Positions 21,357-31,819 are shown, numbered from the stretch's first letter. The stretch is 64,000 nt of DNA from Takakia lepidozioides (GCA_030704615.1 CM060732.1:1116001-1180000), one strand, 5' to 3'. Notes: a model not told the origin generated them from the sequence alone. Numbers and translations: made by a program.

Positions 21357-22292
21357 TGTTAGAGGGCTGCTTGGGACTTAGACGCTTTTACGGGATCTGT
21401 GGGGTACCCTTAATTTTTATACAGACTGAGACCAACATGAGCCTTAGGGGTGATAGCAACAGGCTTTAGGGGGGAGATACACAGCTCGTCACAGTCCAAC
21501 ACAGCCAGTCACAGTCAACACAGCCCGTCACAGCCGTCACAGCCCGTCACAGTCCAACACAGCCGACACAGCCGTCACAGCCCGTCACAGTCCGACACAG
21601 TCAGACACAGCCGTCACAGCTTCGCACAGTCGACACAGCCCAACACAGCCAGTCATAGCCCGATACAGCCGCACACAGCCCAACACAGCCAGTCACAGCC
21701 CGCCACAGCCTGATACAGCCAGTCACAGCTTGGCACAGCTGGGGAACAGTTATCATTGGTAGGGAACGACGGTGGGGGAACGACATCTGAAAAAGGAACG
21801 TGTACTACAGGGATGACGGTTAGTTAGGAAAGCGATTAGAACAGCTTGTAGGTAGAAAAAGCGAAGAGCGGGGACGTCGAGACATCACTTCACGGGAGGG
21901 GACTTCGGACATCGGGGCTTGGGGAAATAGAAGGGAGAGCACATCTCTGAGTAGGAGAAGTGACGATCTGTTGTTACTTGATGAATGCAAGCTGTAGAAT
22001 TGTAATGCCAAGTAGATTAGAGACACCATAGCTTCAGCCTGATACTTGATAGATATTAATCTGATACATACTTCATACTCACACTGTGTAGAGAGACCTG
22101 AGTGAAGCTGTGGAATGAATGGATGGAACTTGATAGATTTCTGAAGCAAACTGATACTTAATTGCAGATAGTAAGGTAACTCGCTAACATGAATGTGAGA
22201 AGGAGTACAAATAGGAGACACCCCCATGATACACTAGCTGTAGGTCATGACTGATTGTTCTGAGCGGGCTGAGTGCTTAGAGATTTCCAACT
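21357..22292 (+). repeat. 3' LTR of gypsy family A
   Basis: It starts TGTTAGAGGGCTGCTTGGGA and matches 61,381-62,309 along its whole length (936 and 929 bp), ending ...GAGATTTCCAACT. It contains an internal CACAGCC minisatellite. The preceding polypurine tract and the retrotransposon ORFs show it is a 3' LTR. The matching 5' LTR is not in the window, so this element is truncated on the left. Confidence 0.85.
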
Positions 22293-22352
22293 CTTATATC
22301 TTGGAGTTCCCACCTCGGATAGCGAAGGGATGGGTGAGTAAAAACCGCTCGG

Positions 22353-22592
22353 CACAGCCCCCGTTCCTATTGTTGCCACTGCCCCCACCACAGGGGCAGC
22401 CCCTCTTGTGTCCCGACCCCCCCGCCCTTGAGGCAAAGGCCGCGACATCATCCCCCGGATGGAAAAACGGCGCCGACTTTCCATCCGAGGGGCAGTGATG
22501 ATGTCGCGGCCCTTTGCCTTGAGGACAGGGGGTCGGGACACGAGAGGGGCTGCCCCTATGGTGGGGGCAGTGGCAACAATAGATGCGGGGGC
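22353..22592. repeat. Long hairpin with ~100-bp arms around a GGCGCC palindrome
   Basis: The left arm (about 22,353-22,450; TTGTTGCCACTGCCCCCACC ... GGCCGCGACATCAT) is the reverse complement of 22,493-22,592 with few mismatches. The centre holds CCCCCGGATGG and CGGCGCCGACTTTCCATCCG, one satellite unit. The right arm is part of the LTR of family B (compare 58,226-58,310), so the left arm is an inverted duplicate of LTR sequence. Confidence 0.8.
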
Positions 22593-23227
22593 TGAAGCAC
22601 CCTTGAGTGCCCAAGGCACTCAAGGAGGCGGAGGCGCTCACTAGGTGGAGCCCCGCACACCGGGTTGCGGTGGGGCTGGTTCCACGAGGGGCGGTGGTAG
22701 CTTAGTGGGACTTAGTGGGGGTGGCATAGGACTCGCCATGGGGGCGGAGACCTTGTGGTGGGAGTTGTGGGGAGTCTTGGGACTCATCACGGTCCAATGG
22801 GGCCGTGGTGGGTGGGCCAAGACTCACCGCGACTCACCACCAGGAGTCGAGGGTTTTCGTGGTGGTTCGCCATAAAATGGCATGGTTGTTTGTGAAACCC
22901 CTGTGGACAAACACAGAAGTTTATATAGGGAGTAGTAACCCCGAGAACGGTGCAAGCCCGTTGGTGACAAAAAACTAGTGAATAAGCGTGCGAGCCGGAA
23001 AGCAACCAAGGTGTGGGTAGCTGTTCCGGACTGCCATCAACCAAAGGGAATTTCCCCTTGGCCCAAATTGAGAGAGGGTCTCGTGGAGAAGTAAAGGGGG
23101 ACCGTTATGTCCCGGTGAGCAGCCGAAGCTCCCGAGTTGGCCCAGCGGCCAGTTTGGGAGTTAGGCGCGCGCATCAAAGCGAGTAACTATGACTTGAAGG
23201 GGAACTTATCGAAGTGAGGTGCGCGAC
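22493..23227 (+). repeat. Partial LTR of retrotransposon family B
   Basis: It aligns with 58,226-58,957 to the LTR terminus ...GTGAGGTGCGCGACA. It includes the TATA-like TTTATATAGGGAG near 22,919. The 5' third is missing (replaced by the hairpin), and after the terminus it runs straight into satellite, with no primer-binding site. Confidence 0.7.
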
Positions 23228-24448
23228 AGATGAAGTCGTCTCGGGGGGGGACGCTGACACGTGGCTGTTAGAGATCATCCCCCGGATGGAAAAACAACGC
23301 CGACTTTCCATCCGAGGGGGCAGTGATGAAGTCGTCTCGGGGGGAGAGGCCGACATGTGGCTGCCAGAGTTCATCCCCCGGATGGGAAAATGGCGCCAAA
23401 TTTCAGTCCCAGGGGGCTGGGATGAAGTCGTCTGGGGGGAAGATGCCAACACGTGGCTGCCAGAGATCATCCCCTGGATGGAAAAATGGCGCCGAATTTC
23501 CGTCCGAGGGGGCTGGGATCAAGTCGTCTCGGGGGGAGACGCCGACACGTGGCTGTCAGAGATCATCCCCCGGATGGAAAAACGGCGCCGAATTTCCATC
23601 CGAGGGGGCAGTGATGAAGTCGTCTCGGGGGGAGAGGCCGACATGTGGTTGCCAGAGTTCATCCCCCAGATGGAAAAATGGTGCCGAATTTCCATCCGAG
23701 GGGGCTGGGATGAAGTCGTCTCGGGGGGAGACGCCAACACGTGGCTGCCAGAGATCATCCCCCGGATGGAAAAATGGCGTCGAAATTCCATCCGAGGGTG
23801 CTGGGATGAAGTCGTCTCGGGGGGAGACGCCGACACGTGGCTGTTAGAGATCATCCCCCGGATGGAAAAATGGCACGGAATTTCCATCCGAGGGGGCTGG
23901 GATGAAGTCGTCTCGGGGGGAGACGCCGACACGTGGCTGCCAGAGATCATCCCCCGGATGGAAAAATGGCGCCGAATTTCCATCCGAGGTCGCTGGGATG
24001 AAGTCGTCTCGGGGGGAGACGCCGACACGTGGCTGTTAGAGATCATCCCCCGGATGGAAAAACAGCGTCGAATCTCCATCCAAGGGGGAAGGGATGAAGT
24101 CGTCTCGGGGGGAGAGGCCGACATGTGGTTGCCAGAGTTCATCCCCCGGATGGAAAAATGGCGCCAAATTTCCATCCGGGGGGGCTGGGATGAAGTCATC
24201 TTGTGGGGGAGACGCCGACACGTGGCTGCCAGAGATCATCCCCCGGATAGAAAAATGGCGCCGAATTTCCATCCGAGGGGGAAGGGATGTCGTCTCGGGG
24301 GGAGAGGCCGACATGTGGTTGCCAAAGTTCATCCCCCGGATGGAAAAATGGCGCCAAATTTCCATCCGGGGGGGCTGGGATGAAGTCATCTTGTGGGGGA
24401 GACGCCGACACGTGGCTGCCAGAGATCATCCCCCGGATGGAAAAAAAT
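23228..24448 (+). repeat. 96-bp satellite array A with GGCGCC palindrome
   Basis: About 12-13 head-to-tail units of 96 bp. Each unit reads GATGAAGTCGTCTCGGGGGG, AGACGCCGACACGTGGCTGC, CAGAGATCATCCCCCGGATGG, then AAAATGGCGCCGAATTTCC and ATCCGAGGGGGCTGG. Two main variants (GACGCCGACACG and GAGGCCGACATG) alternate irregularly, a sign of higher-order units. Because 96 is a multiple of three, long frames stay open on both strands; these are not genes. Confidence 0.9.
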
Positions 24449-24815
24449 AAGTTTGTCTGATTAAAAATTCTTAGTAACTCAAACCCTAGGTTTGATTTCT
24501 GGATGGTCATCCGTAATGCCCATCCAATTGCAAATTGTATGCAAAGGACTCAAAGACAATGTTTGTGATTGCACATTTTGAAGTTTTGTTTTATTTATCC
24601 ATTATAGTTATCCATTATAATACTAGGACACCTCTAGAAGGAAATGCAAATTATGGTGTCACTTGACCCTAAATGGCTACGGCCTTCTCACTATAGCAAA
24701 TTTGGGGGGTTTTGCGAAGCCAGTCGCGCCCCCACGCCCCCTGCGACGCCAACCCCGCGGCGCCTTTCCTCCGCTGCGACGCCCAGCCGTTGCAAGGTGG
24801 CATGAAGGGGAAAGG
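24449..24815. other. Interruption of the satellite; SINE-like tail
   Basis: AT-rich single-copy-looking DNA splits the satellite. On the minus strand, around 24,651-24,672, GGGTCAAGTGACACCAT matches the segment downstream of the tRNA-like promoter at 40,141, so a SINE-related fragment may lie here. The remainder (24,680-24,815) is C-rich with no feature I can name. Confidence 0.4.
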
Positions 24816-25275
24816 GGGCATTTCCATCCGAGGGGGCTGGGATGAAGTCGTCTCGGGGGGAGACGCCGACACGTGGCTGCCAGAGATCATCCCCCGGATG
24901 GAAAAACGGCGCCGAATTTCCATCCGAGGGGGCTAGGATGAAGTCGTCTCCGGGGGAGAGGCCAACATGTGGTTGCCAGAGTTCATCCCCCGGATAGAAA
25001 AATGGCGCCGAATTTCCATCCGGGGGGGCTGGGATGAAGTCGTCCCGGGGGGGAGACGCCGACACATGGCTGCGAGAGATTATCCCCCGGATGGAAAAAT
25101 GGCGCCGAATTTCCATCCGAGGGGGCCGGGATGAAGTCGTCTCGGGGGGAGACGCCAAACACGTGGCCGCCAGAGATCATCCCCCGGATGGAAAAATGGC
25201 GCTGAATTTCCATCCGAGGGTGTTGGGATGAAGTCGTCTCGGGGGGAGACGCCGACACGTGGCTGTCAGAGATCT
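24816..25275 (+). repeat. 96-bp satellite array B
   Basis: About five more units of the 96-bp satellite in the same orientation as array A, with the same two variants. It ends at GGCTGTCAGAGATCTTCATT near 25,275, where methyltransferase-gene sequence begins. Confidence 0.85.
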
Positions 25276-25299
25276 TCATTCCGAATAAGAAGATCCACT

Positions 25300-26201
25300 G
25301 CTACAGGAGAACTAAAGCACAACTATCTATGAAGATCATAGCCCAGTTGTGCACATTTCTCCTCCGATCGGAGAGGAGGGGGAGATGTCAGGAGACTAAA
25401 TCCTCTGGCTGCAGCCTCCGCATAACATGGCAATTCCAAAACGGTTGGCTACTTGGAAAGAAGTCTGGGTTGGCAAAGAAATGGAGAGACCTGGGCGTTC
25501 TGGGACTCCTGCAAAAACATCCCAAAGTTTTAAGTCAAATTAGTACTTTGACAGCATTGTGGAGGCCACACTCACGAAGAAAAAACGAAGACAAAAGAAT
25601 ATGGTGTAGACTTACTCGTGCACTCAAAATCGTCGTCAATGTCCATGTCCTTGTGATCCAACGCTATTGTTACGACCGTCTCATCTGTCTGTGTGGCAGA
25701 AGATGAGCCCTCATGGAGAGGAGCTATCACTTCACTGTAAAGGTCAGCATCGCCCTCAAAGGCAAATAGATGCCTTCCTGCTGCCTTGCAGACATGGAAT
25801 GAAGCCCCTGCATGAAAAAAGGAAGAATGAGCAAAGACAAAGGCGTACCTTCAATCCAAAAACCATTCCAAACCAAGGTAGAACATTGCGAGAGTGTCAC
25901 TGGAAAACCACGTACCTGTTCCAAGAGTGAGATCGACAACCCTGGCCCTGTGGGCGCTGCAAGACTCGATGACAGTCTGCATGAAGGCCGGACTCTTCTC
26001 CCGTGCACCTCTCCATGGCTCACTAGATGCGCGCCGTAATGTAAGGTTTGAGTCCACATAGTTGTAGATAAAATCATCATCTGCCGGATCACAAGTGGAG
26101 TCAACATGTGCCCCCCCATTCAGGACTTCAAACTCCTTCACGGAAGACGGTGTGGATGGGTGGCGTTCTCTTACAAGACAGTGTGCGTCGAAAGCACGAG
26201 T
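25300..26201 (-). pseudogene. Amino-methyltransferase fragment, copy 3 (motifs X, I-III)
   Basis: Two exons are clear on the minus strand. The first, 26,201-25,916 (acceptor CAG, donor GTACG), reads TRAFDAHCLVRER, DDDFIYNYVDSN, then KSPAFMQTVIESC (position of motif X) and ARVVDLTLGTG (motif I, usually D-F-GSGT). The second, 25,807-25,616, completes the glycine loop and gives ASFHVCKAAGRHLFAFEGD, the motif II/III position where an acidic residue would contact SAM ribose, then an acidic tail. A third block (25,508 to about 25,300) reads SPRTPRSLHFFANPDFFPSS, matching 38,437-38,510, but in a frame that does not join cleanly. No motif IV exon is here, so it is a fragment. Confidence 0.65.
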
Positions 26202-26505
26202 CTGCACAAACAAAACAGGGAAGATAGACGTGAGGGCACTGAAGCTAGTGTCGGTAAATCACTGCTGGAAAACGTGTACCATGCTTGCATCAACGCAAAC
26301 ATGGTACAAGGAGAAGGCTCACAAAATGGAAACCACCTGCTTGTTTCAAAACAGTAGTGACATTTATGAAGCTCCGTACCTTATTTTTCCACCCCTCTGC
26401 ATCATGCACCCTGGATTGTGATTTTCCCTGTCGGCTATTCCCACATAGTCCACAAGATTTACTTCCCGTATACAGGTCAGCCCCTGCCCCCTCTATACTC
26501 CATAA
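26202..26505. other. Spacer with no clear feature
   Basis: It lies between the methyltransferase fragment and the LINE-like element. Its left part may be intron of the methyltransferase fragment. I see no ORF or repeat that I can support. Confidence 0.3.
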
Positions 26506-26850
26506 ACTCATAACTTCCTCACCATCAACACCATTTACCACACCACACTCTCACAACTCTACCCTGCCATTCTCCCCCCTCCCCCTAACCCCAACAATCC
26601 TAATGCTTTTGTTATTGAAGCTATCCTTGGAATAAAAATTCAGACTTCCATAGATTCATTTGGTGCTACCTGCCTAGATACATACTACCTATGCAAATGG
26701 GCTGGCTTTTCATTTGATGACAACACTTGGCAAATCGAGGATGACCTCTTTGGCTCGCACAATGATTGTGACCCTGACCACAACCTAACCCTTCTTATTG
26801 CCTTCCATAAACGTACCAACACCAACTACCTCACACACACCCACCAATAG
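26506..26850 (+). CDS. Chromodomain-like ORF
   Basis: The frame is open from after a TAA at 26,503 to a TAG at 26,848, with no ATG. After a Pro/Asn-rich lead it reads NPNAFVIEAILGIKIQTS, a short loop, then YYLCKWAGFSFDDNTWQIED. This is the chromodomain pattern: beta-strand with I/V-E-I/A-IL, YLVKW-G, and N-TW-P/I-E--L, with the Tyr, Trp and Trp positions of the methyl-lysine cage in place. Chromodomains usually target integration in chromoviruses. Here the ORF lies 1.1 kb upstream of a LINE-type RNase H on the same strand. Whether both belong to one element is not proven. Confidence 0.6.
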   Translation, partial: THNFLTINTIYHTTLSQLYPAILPPPPNPNNPNAFVIEAILGIKIQTSIDSFGATCLDTYYLCKWAGFSFDDNTWQIEDDLFGSHNDCDPDHNLTLLIAFHKRTNTNYLTHTHQ

Positions 26851-26886
26851 CATGTATCCCAAACCCAAAACCAGGATAGCCGTCAT

Positions 26887-27201
26887 GTGTCTCCCCCGAT
26901 TCAAGCTGCCAACATTCAAATTGACATCACTGAATGCAACCCCGACAAAGACGTTCTCTATGTCTCCCCCGCTATATGCGCAGGCCCCCGAATGTCTACT
27001 GTTTATACTAACAACGGTAGCTTCCTTGGCCTCATTCCCAACGACAAGATAGCCTGGCTTTGGGCCCGGTACTCCACCCACACCCTTCATACTAGTCAAC
27101 TACCCCCCCCCCCCCCCCCCGCCAAGATTTTGCTACCGAAGTATGCTGGCTCTTGGATCGATACCTACGTGATACCCCCCCTAAGAAACCATGTTCTCTA
27201 A
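26887..27201 (+). CDS. Short unrecognised frame in the LINE-like element
   Basis: About 104 residues with IQIDITECNPDKDVLYVSPA and GSFLGLIPNDKIAWLWARYS, then a Pro run from a C-tract at 27,106-27,120, then WIDTYVIPPL. It sits between the chromodomain-like frame and the RNase H. I cannot assign it; it may be part of the same degraded polyprotein. Confidence 0.3.
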   Translation: MSPPIQAANIQIDITECNPDKDVLYVSPAICAGPRMSTVYTNNGSFLGLIPNDKIAWLWARYSTHTLHTSQLPPPPPPAKILLPKYAGSWIDTYVIPPLRNHVL

Positions 27202-27559
27202 CCAAACTCTCCTAAGCATACACCCATAACGCCATACCCATTGACATTCTTACCCTCCTCATCACCTCCTTCCAACTCACTCATTCGTACTACTCTAGCC
27301 CGCTTATATGCCATATGAATCTCCAAACATTCGCCAGCCCTCACCCCAGAGACTGCATCTTTGGGGCCTCCGGCTCAGCCACCCAACACTCATGGTCTGG
27401 CAAAGGGCTGGCCCACCCCCCCTCTGGACCGCACACCCAGGAAGCACTTCTATGGGCCCGTTTTGCGGCCCATACCTCCCCGACATCTGTCACTATCCTC
27501 ATCCTCACACAGTAGCGCTCGCCAGACAACCCACATCCCATACTACAACTCCCACCGGA

Positions 27560-28963
27560 AACCACACTCCTAGCCTCCGTAGAACCTGACCAGCTTAAAT
27601 ATCCCCATAGCCCACCTTTTCCTAAATATCTCCAGCATGTAGAATCCACCCTCGCACTATTCCTACATGTCCAGCACACATCCTCCCCCCCCTTACCACA
27701 CACGATGCTCGCCAACTTTAAACATGCACTAACACGTACTCATGGCCTCACAGTCACCGCTGACCTAAACCCCACTCTTCACTCCCTATCCCACAGTCCA
27801 ACTACCCCTGTCAACAGACCAGCTCCCCAAATCAACCTAAGCAAAGCCTGGATCAAAGCACCCCACGCCCCCCTCTTGTCCCTCTACCCGCACCGGACAC
27901 TCCTCCGCCACACCACCAACACTTACCCATGAAATACCCTCCAACCCACTCACACTATACTGATGGCTCCCTCACAGGAGCCAATGCCGGGTACAGCGTG
28001 TATCACGCTGCCACAAACCAAGGCACAACCTCTAGACTTCCCGGGCCTGCCACCATACTCCGGGCTGAGCTCATGGCCATCTATGAAGCTCTCTCCCAAT
28101 TATCTTCATTCGCCCCTCCTCACTATATCCTTACGGACAGTCTTACATCGCTCTTTCTTATCCGTAACCATCTCTCCTGCCCCACCTCACATCACCATCA
28201 CCCAAATCGCAACCTTATTTCAGCCATAACCAGACTAGCCATATCCTTGGGCCAACCCATCCACTTTTTAAAAGTCCGCTCACTCACTGGAATTGCTGGT
28301 AATGAAGAGGCTGACCTTCTCGCACAAACTGGCGCTCTCCAGCCTTTTGTTGACCCTATCGGTGATCCTATTCATATTGCGCATACCTATCCATTCTGGC
28401 TTGTACACCCTATCCCAAACCCCCCTGATCCCAAACCTGTCCGTAACCTCAAAATCATCCTCACGAAGGAAGCCAATCTACAAGCTGTGACATCTATGAG
28501 CCACACCAAAGTCCACATTCAAAAATGGACTACATCATAAATTGTCAAACTATTTCTGGCATTCCAAAGTTGCGACAGATGTACAAATTAAACAAACACT
28601 TAAATTTCTGTACGCCCAATATATGGGCCACCAACGTAAACACGTCTTCTGGCCCCGTCTATTCCCCTCACCATATTGTCCTCTATGCTTACAAACCCAC
28701 TAGATTAAGGACACATGGCCGCACCTCCTCAGCCAATGTACCCACCCGGTCATCCATGGCTTGCACATCACCCGTCATGACCATGCAGTCTGGCACATCC
28801 ACAAACTCCTTATGCAACGCTCCGAAACCCGATGGTTCTCACTTATAAATACAGGCTCCTACCAAGGCAAGCCCCCTGACCATACTATTCCACCGTGGTT
28901 ACTCCCATGCACTTGCCGACGCCCCCCTTGCTCCTATCCTGCCAGACTATGCCCTGACATCCT
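27560..28963 (+). mobile_element. LINE-like element, RNase H and zinc knuckle, copy 1
   Basis: The clearest frame (27,929-28,540) is an RNase H: HYTDGSLTGANAGYSVYHAA (first Asp), LRAELMAIYEALSQL (Glu), ILTDSLTSLFLI (Asp), and IAGNEEADLLAQTGA (last Asp). Downstream in broken frames are DTWPHLLSQCTH and ITRHDHAVWHIHKLL, the Cys/His knuckle typical of the C-terminus of such elements. It ends abruptly at CPDIL (28,963) where the satellite begins. The related copy at 56.19 kb continues past this point. Upstream frames (27,315-27,930) are degraded. No RT core is visible in the window. Confidence 0.7.
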
Positions 28964-29937
28964 TCATCCCAGCCCCCTCGGATGGAAATTCGGCGCCATT
29001 TTTCCATCTGGAGGATGATCTCTGGCAGCCACGTGTCGGTGTCTCCCCCCGAGACGACTTCATCCCAGCCCCCTCAGATGGAAATTCGGTGCCGAATTTC
29101 CATCCGGGGGATGAACTCTGGCAGCCACATGTCGGCCTCTCCCCCCGAGACGACTTTATCCCTGCCCCCTCGGATGGAAATTCGGCGCCGTTTTTCCATC
29201 CGGGCGATGATCTCTGACAGCCACGTGTTGGTGTCTCCCCCCGAGACGACTTCATCCCAGCCCCCTGGGATGGAAATTTGGCGCCATTTTTCCATCCGAG
29301 GGATGAACTCTGGCAGCCACTTGTCGGCCTCTCCCCCCGAGACGACTTCATCCCAGCGACCTCGGAGGATGATCTCTGACAGCCACGGGTCGGCGTCTCT
29401 CCCCGAGACGACTTCATCCCTTCCCCCTTGGATGGAAATTCGGCGCCGTTTTTCCATCCGGGGGATGATCTCTGACAGCCACGTGTCAGCGTCTCCCCCC
29501 AAGATGACTTCATCCCAGCACCCTCGGATGGAAATTCGGCGCCATTTTTCCATCCGGGGGATGATCTCTGGCAGCCACGTGTCGGCGTCTCCCCCCCGAG
29601 ACGACTTCATCCCAGCCCCCCCGGAAATTCGGCGCCATTTTTCCATCCGGGGGATGAACTCTGGCAGCCACATGTCGGCCTCTCCCCCCGAGACGACTTC
29701 ATCCCTTCCCCCTCGGATGGAAATTTGGTGCCGTTTTTCCATCCGGGGGATGATCTCTGACAGCCATGTGTCGGCGTCTCCCCCCGAGACGACTTCATCC
29801 CAGCCCCTCAGATGGAAATTCGGCGCCATTTTTCCATCTGGGGGATGATCTTGACAGCCACATGTCGGCCTCCCCCCCCCCCCCCGAGACGACTTCATCA
29901 CTGCCCCCTCGGATGGAAATTCGGCGCCGTTTTTCTT
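28964..29937 (-). repeat. 96-bp satellite array C (inverted)
   Basis: About ten units of the same 96-bp satellite as arrays A and B, but in the opposite orientation, with the same two variants and one unit lacking part of the palindrome (29,355-29,390). Arrays B and C thus face each other across 3.7 kb holding the methyltransferase fragment and the LINE-like element. Confidence 0.9.
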
Positions 29938-30466
29938 TTTGAATTTTTTCCATATATCACTTGGCACCTCTAGATTATGGGTTTTTACACCTTTTTAGTG
30001 ATGATGATATCCCAAAAGCCTCTAAATGAGGATGATGTACATTAGGGAAATGGGCCCAATTTGGGCCCAGTGTTTAGTATAAATTAGTCTATACCTCTCA
30101 TTCCTTGATGTTTTTAGTCCATATAAAAGTGCATTTGGGTAGCTTTCAGAAATGGCACCCCTAAAGTGTTTTACTTTTTGTTATTACTTAGGTGTACATG
30201 ATGTTTTTTTAGTCCATATGGTTTTTCATGTGTAACACTGCAGTCCATAGATTCAACTTTAAGAGTCCATAGCTCTTTCATAGATGATCCTTTTTACAAT
30301 AAAAAAAATTGGAGTATGTCTCTACTGTAGTTACAAATTTTAGACTATATAAACTTGTATGAAATATTGAGTTGTGATTTTACTATAAAAGGTACCATGA
30401 ATGGAGGTCACTGCAGAAATTGTCATGTTACGCAGTTTTTGGTCCACCGTAGTCTGCAACTACCCC
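29938..30466. mobile_element. AT-rich DNA element, left-truncated
   Basis: The right end TTTTTGGTCCACCGTAGTCT followed by GCAACTACCCC (ending 30,466) resembles the right end of the 747-bp element at 30,671-31,417. No left end is seen; the satellite starts at 29,937. There is no ORF. Probably a non-autonomous element of the same family, truncated by satellite growth or recombination. Confidence 0.45.
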
Positions 30467-31505
30467 TGTCAAGTTATTTTACCACTAGTGTGAAACTAGC
30501 TAGGAAATAGTTAGTTTTGATATATTGACATTTGGGATTGATCCAAGTGTCAATCCAGGGGCCAATATATGTTTGGGCACCTGACGTTGTTATCTTCACG
30601 GCAGATCGCGGTGGGCTCATATTTCTCGAGTTGAGCCTCACCGCATCTAGCTATGGCTCCGTAGTGTGGAGGGTGAATGCAGGGTTGACTGGACCAAAAT
30701 GGACGTTACCGGCACAGTTTTAGATGACTGCAATTGATGGTGTCATCAATTGAATTTGAATTAAATCCTTAAAACCAGCAAATATATATTTCATTGGATT
30801 CCTAGCTTCAATATGCACCCATAGCAACTCTCCAATCATAAATCCGCTAAGAAATGACTCCGCTATGGACTTTTGAACACCGTCATTGTGGACTGTTACC
30901 GCAGTGAATGGAGTTACAATGGACTCAAGTTCTCCTATGTGCCATTGGTGAATTCCATTGAAATTTGAACATAAGGTGGCCATTTTGGTCCACATCTTAG
31001 GTATGGATTTGAAGTGGCAAAATCATTTGTCATTTGACTCATATGGACTAATATATGTCAAAAAAATAGGTGTTGTTTGAAAAGTCCATAGCTCATCTTG
31101 TTTTTTGGATTTTGGGTGTCATTGTTTTTCTAGAACTATAAAAACCTATAATCTTCAATGGCTAGGTGGCATATTGATTTTTTTTTGTAAACTCTAATTT
31201 TTAGTTTTTCATAATTTCTCTAAATAATAGACTAAAATGTTTAATAAATTATATCTTTAATATTTGGGATAGGACTCTTTACTAAATATGTTCAGTATAC
31301 CATTATCTATCACTAAGAAAATATTTTGGATAGTATCCTCAACTTTTTGTTTTTTGGTCATGGACTTTCATGGAGCAGGATCTGCCGTTTTTGGTCCACT
31401 CAACCCTGCAACTGCCCTGGATTCCCCATGGCGTGGGGTGCACTTGGCTCGACTTAATATATGAGTGATGTTTTCATGTGTAAGTGTGTGAGTTTGAGAG
31501 TTTCA
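30467..31505 (+). repeat. Copy of a repeat also present inverted at 57,590-57,842
   Basis: 30,480-30,670 plus 31,418-31,500 match the reverse complement of 57,590-57,842 (for example GGGATTGATCCAAGTGTCAA and TTAATATATGAGTGATGTTT). The copy here is split by the 747-bp element. The nature of the shared repeat is unknown; at 57.8 kb it lies between two direct repeats rich in ACTAG. Confidence 0.75.
30671..31417. mobile_element. 747-bp non-autonomous TIR element
   Basis: The left end GGGTGAATGCAGGGTTGACT followed by GGACCAAAA pairs with the right end (minus strand) GGGCAGTTGCAGGGTTGAGT followed by GGACCAAAAA. TGGA flanks both sides. The unoccupied version of the site exists in inverted orientation at 57,657-57,675 (AGTGTGGATTCCCC on the minus strand), so the insertion and its ends are directly demonstrated. 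It is AT-rich, with no convincing gene. Confidence 0.8.
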
Positions 31506-31819
31506 TTCTTTGCTTTATCACTCGAGAAAGATCAGCTCGAGTCTGTGAGTGCCAGGTTCGAGTTAGTTGTAGCACTTGTGTTTTCAGATCATGAAAAGCG
31601 GTTCAGCCTAGAGTGCAGGGATCCGTGCATGAGCCTATCCAAAGGGGATAGAGGGCGAAGGCGAATATGTTGCAGGTTTGCAATGGATAGAGAGGCGGTC
31701 AGTGTTGCATAGCTCAACGCTATGGCAACTGAGTATGCGGTTCAGTGTGAAGCGGAGGAGACGTTGGCCACGAGTGGGCAAACTGTGGTCGTCTTCTTCA
31801 GCTGCAGGCCAAGTTGAGG

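Noticed and set aside
23214-24383. Long open frames (389 codons plus strand; 226 and 297 codons on minus strands of related arrays) with 32-residue repeats
   Set aside because: They arise because the satellite unit is 96 bp, a multiple of three, with no stops in several frames on both strands. There is no start context or domain, and the palindrome itself forces similar peptides from both strands.
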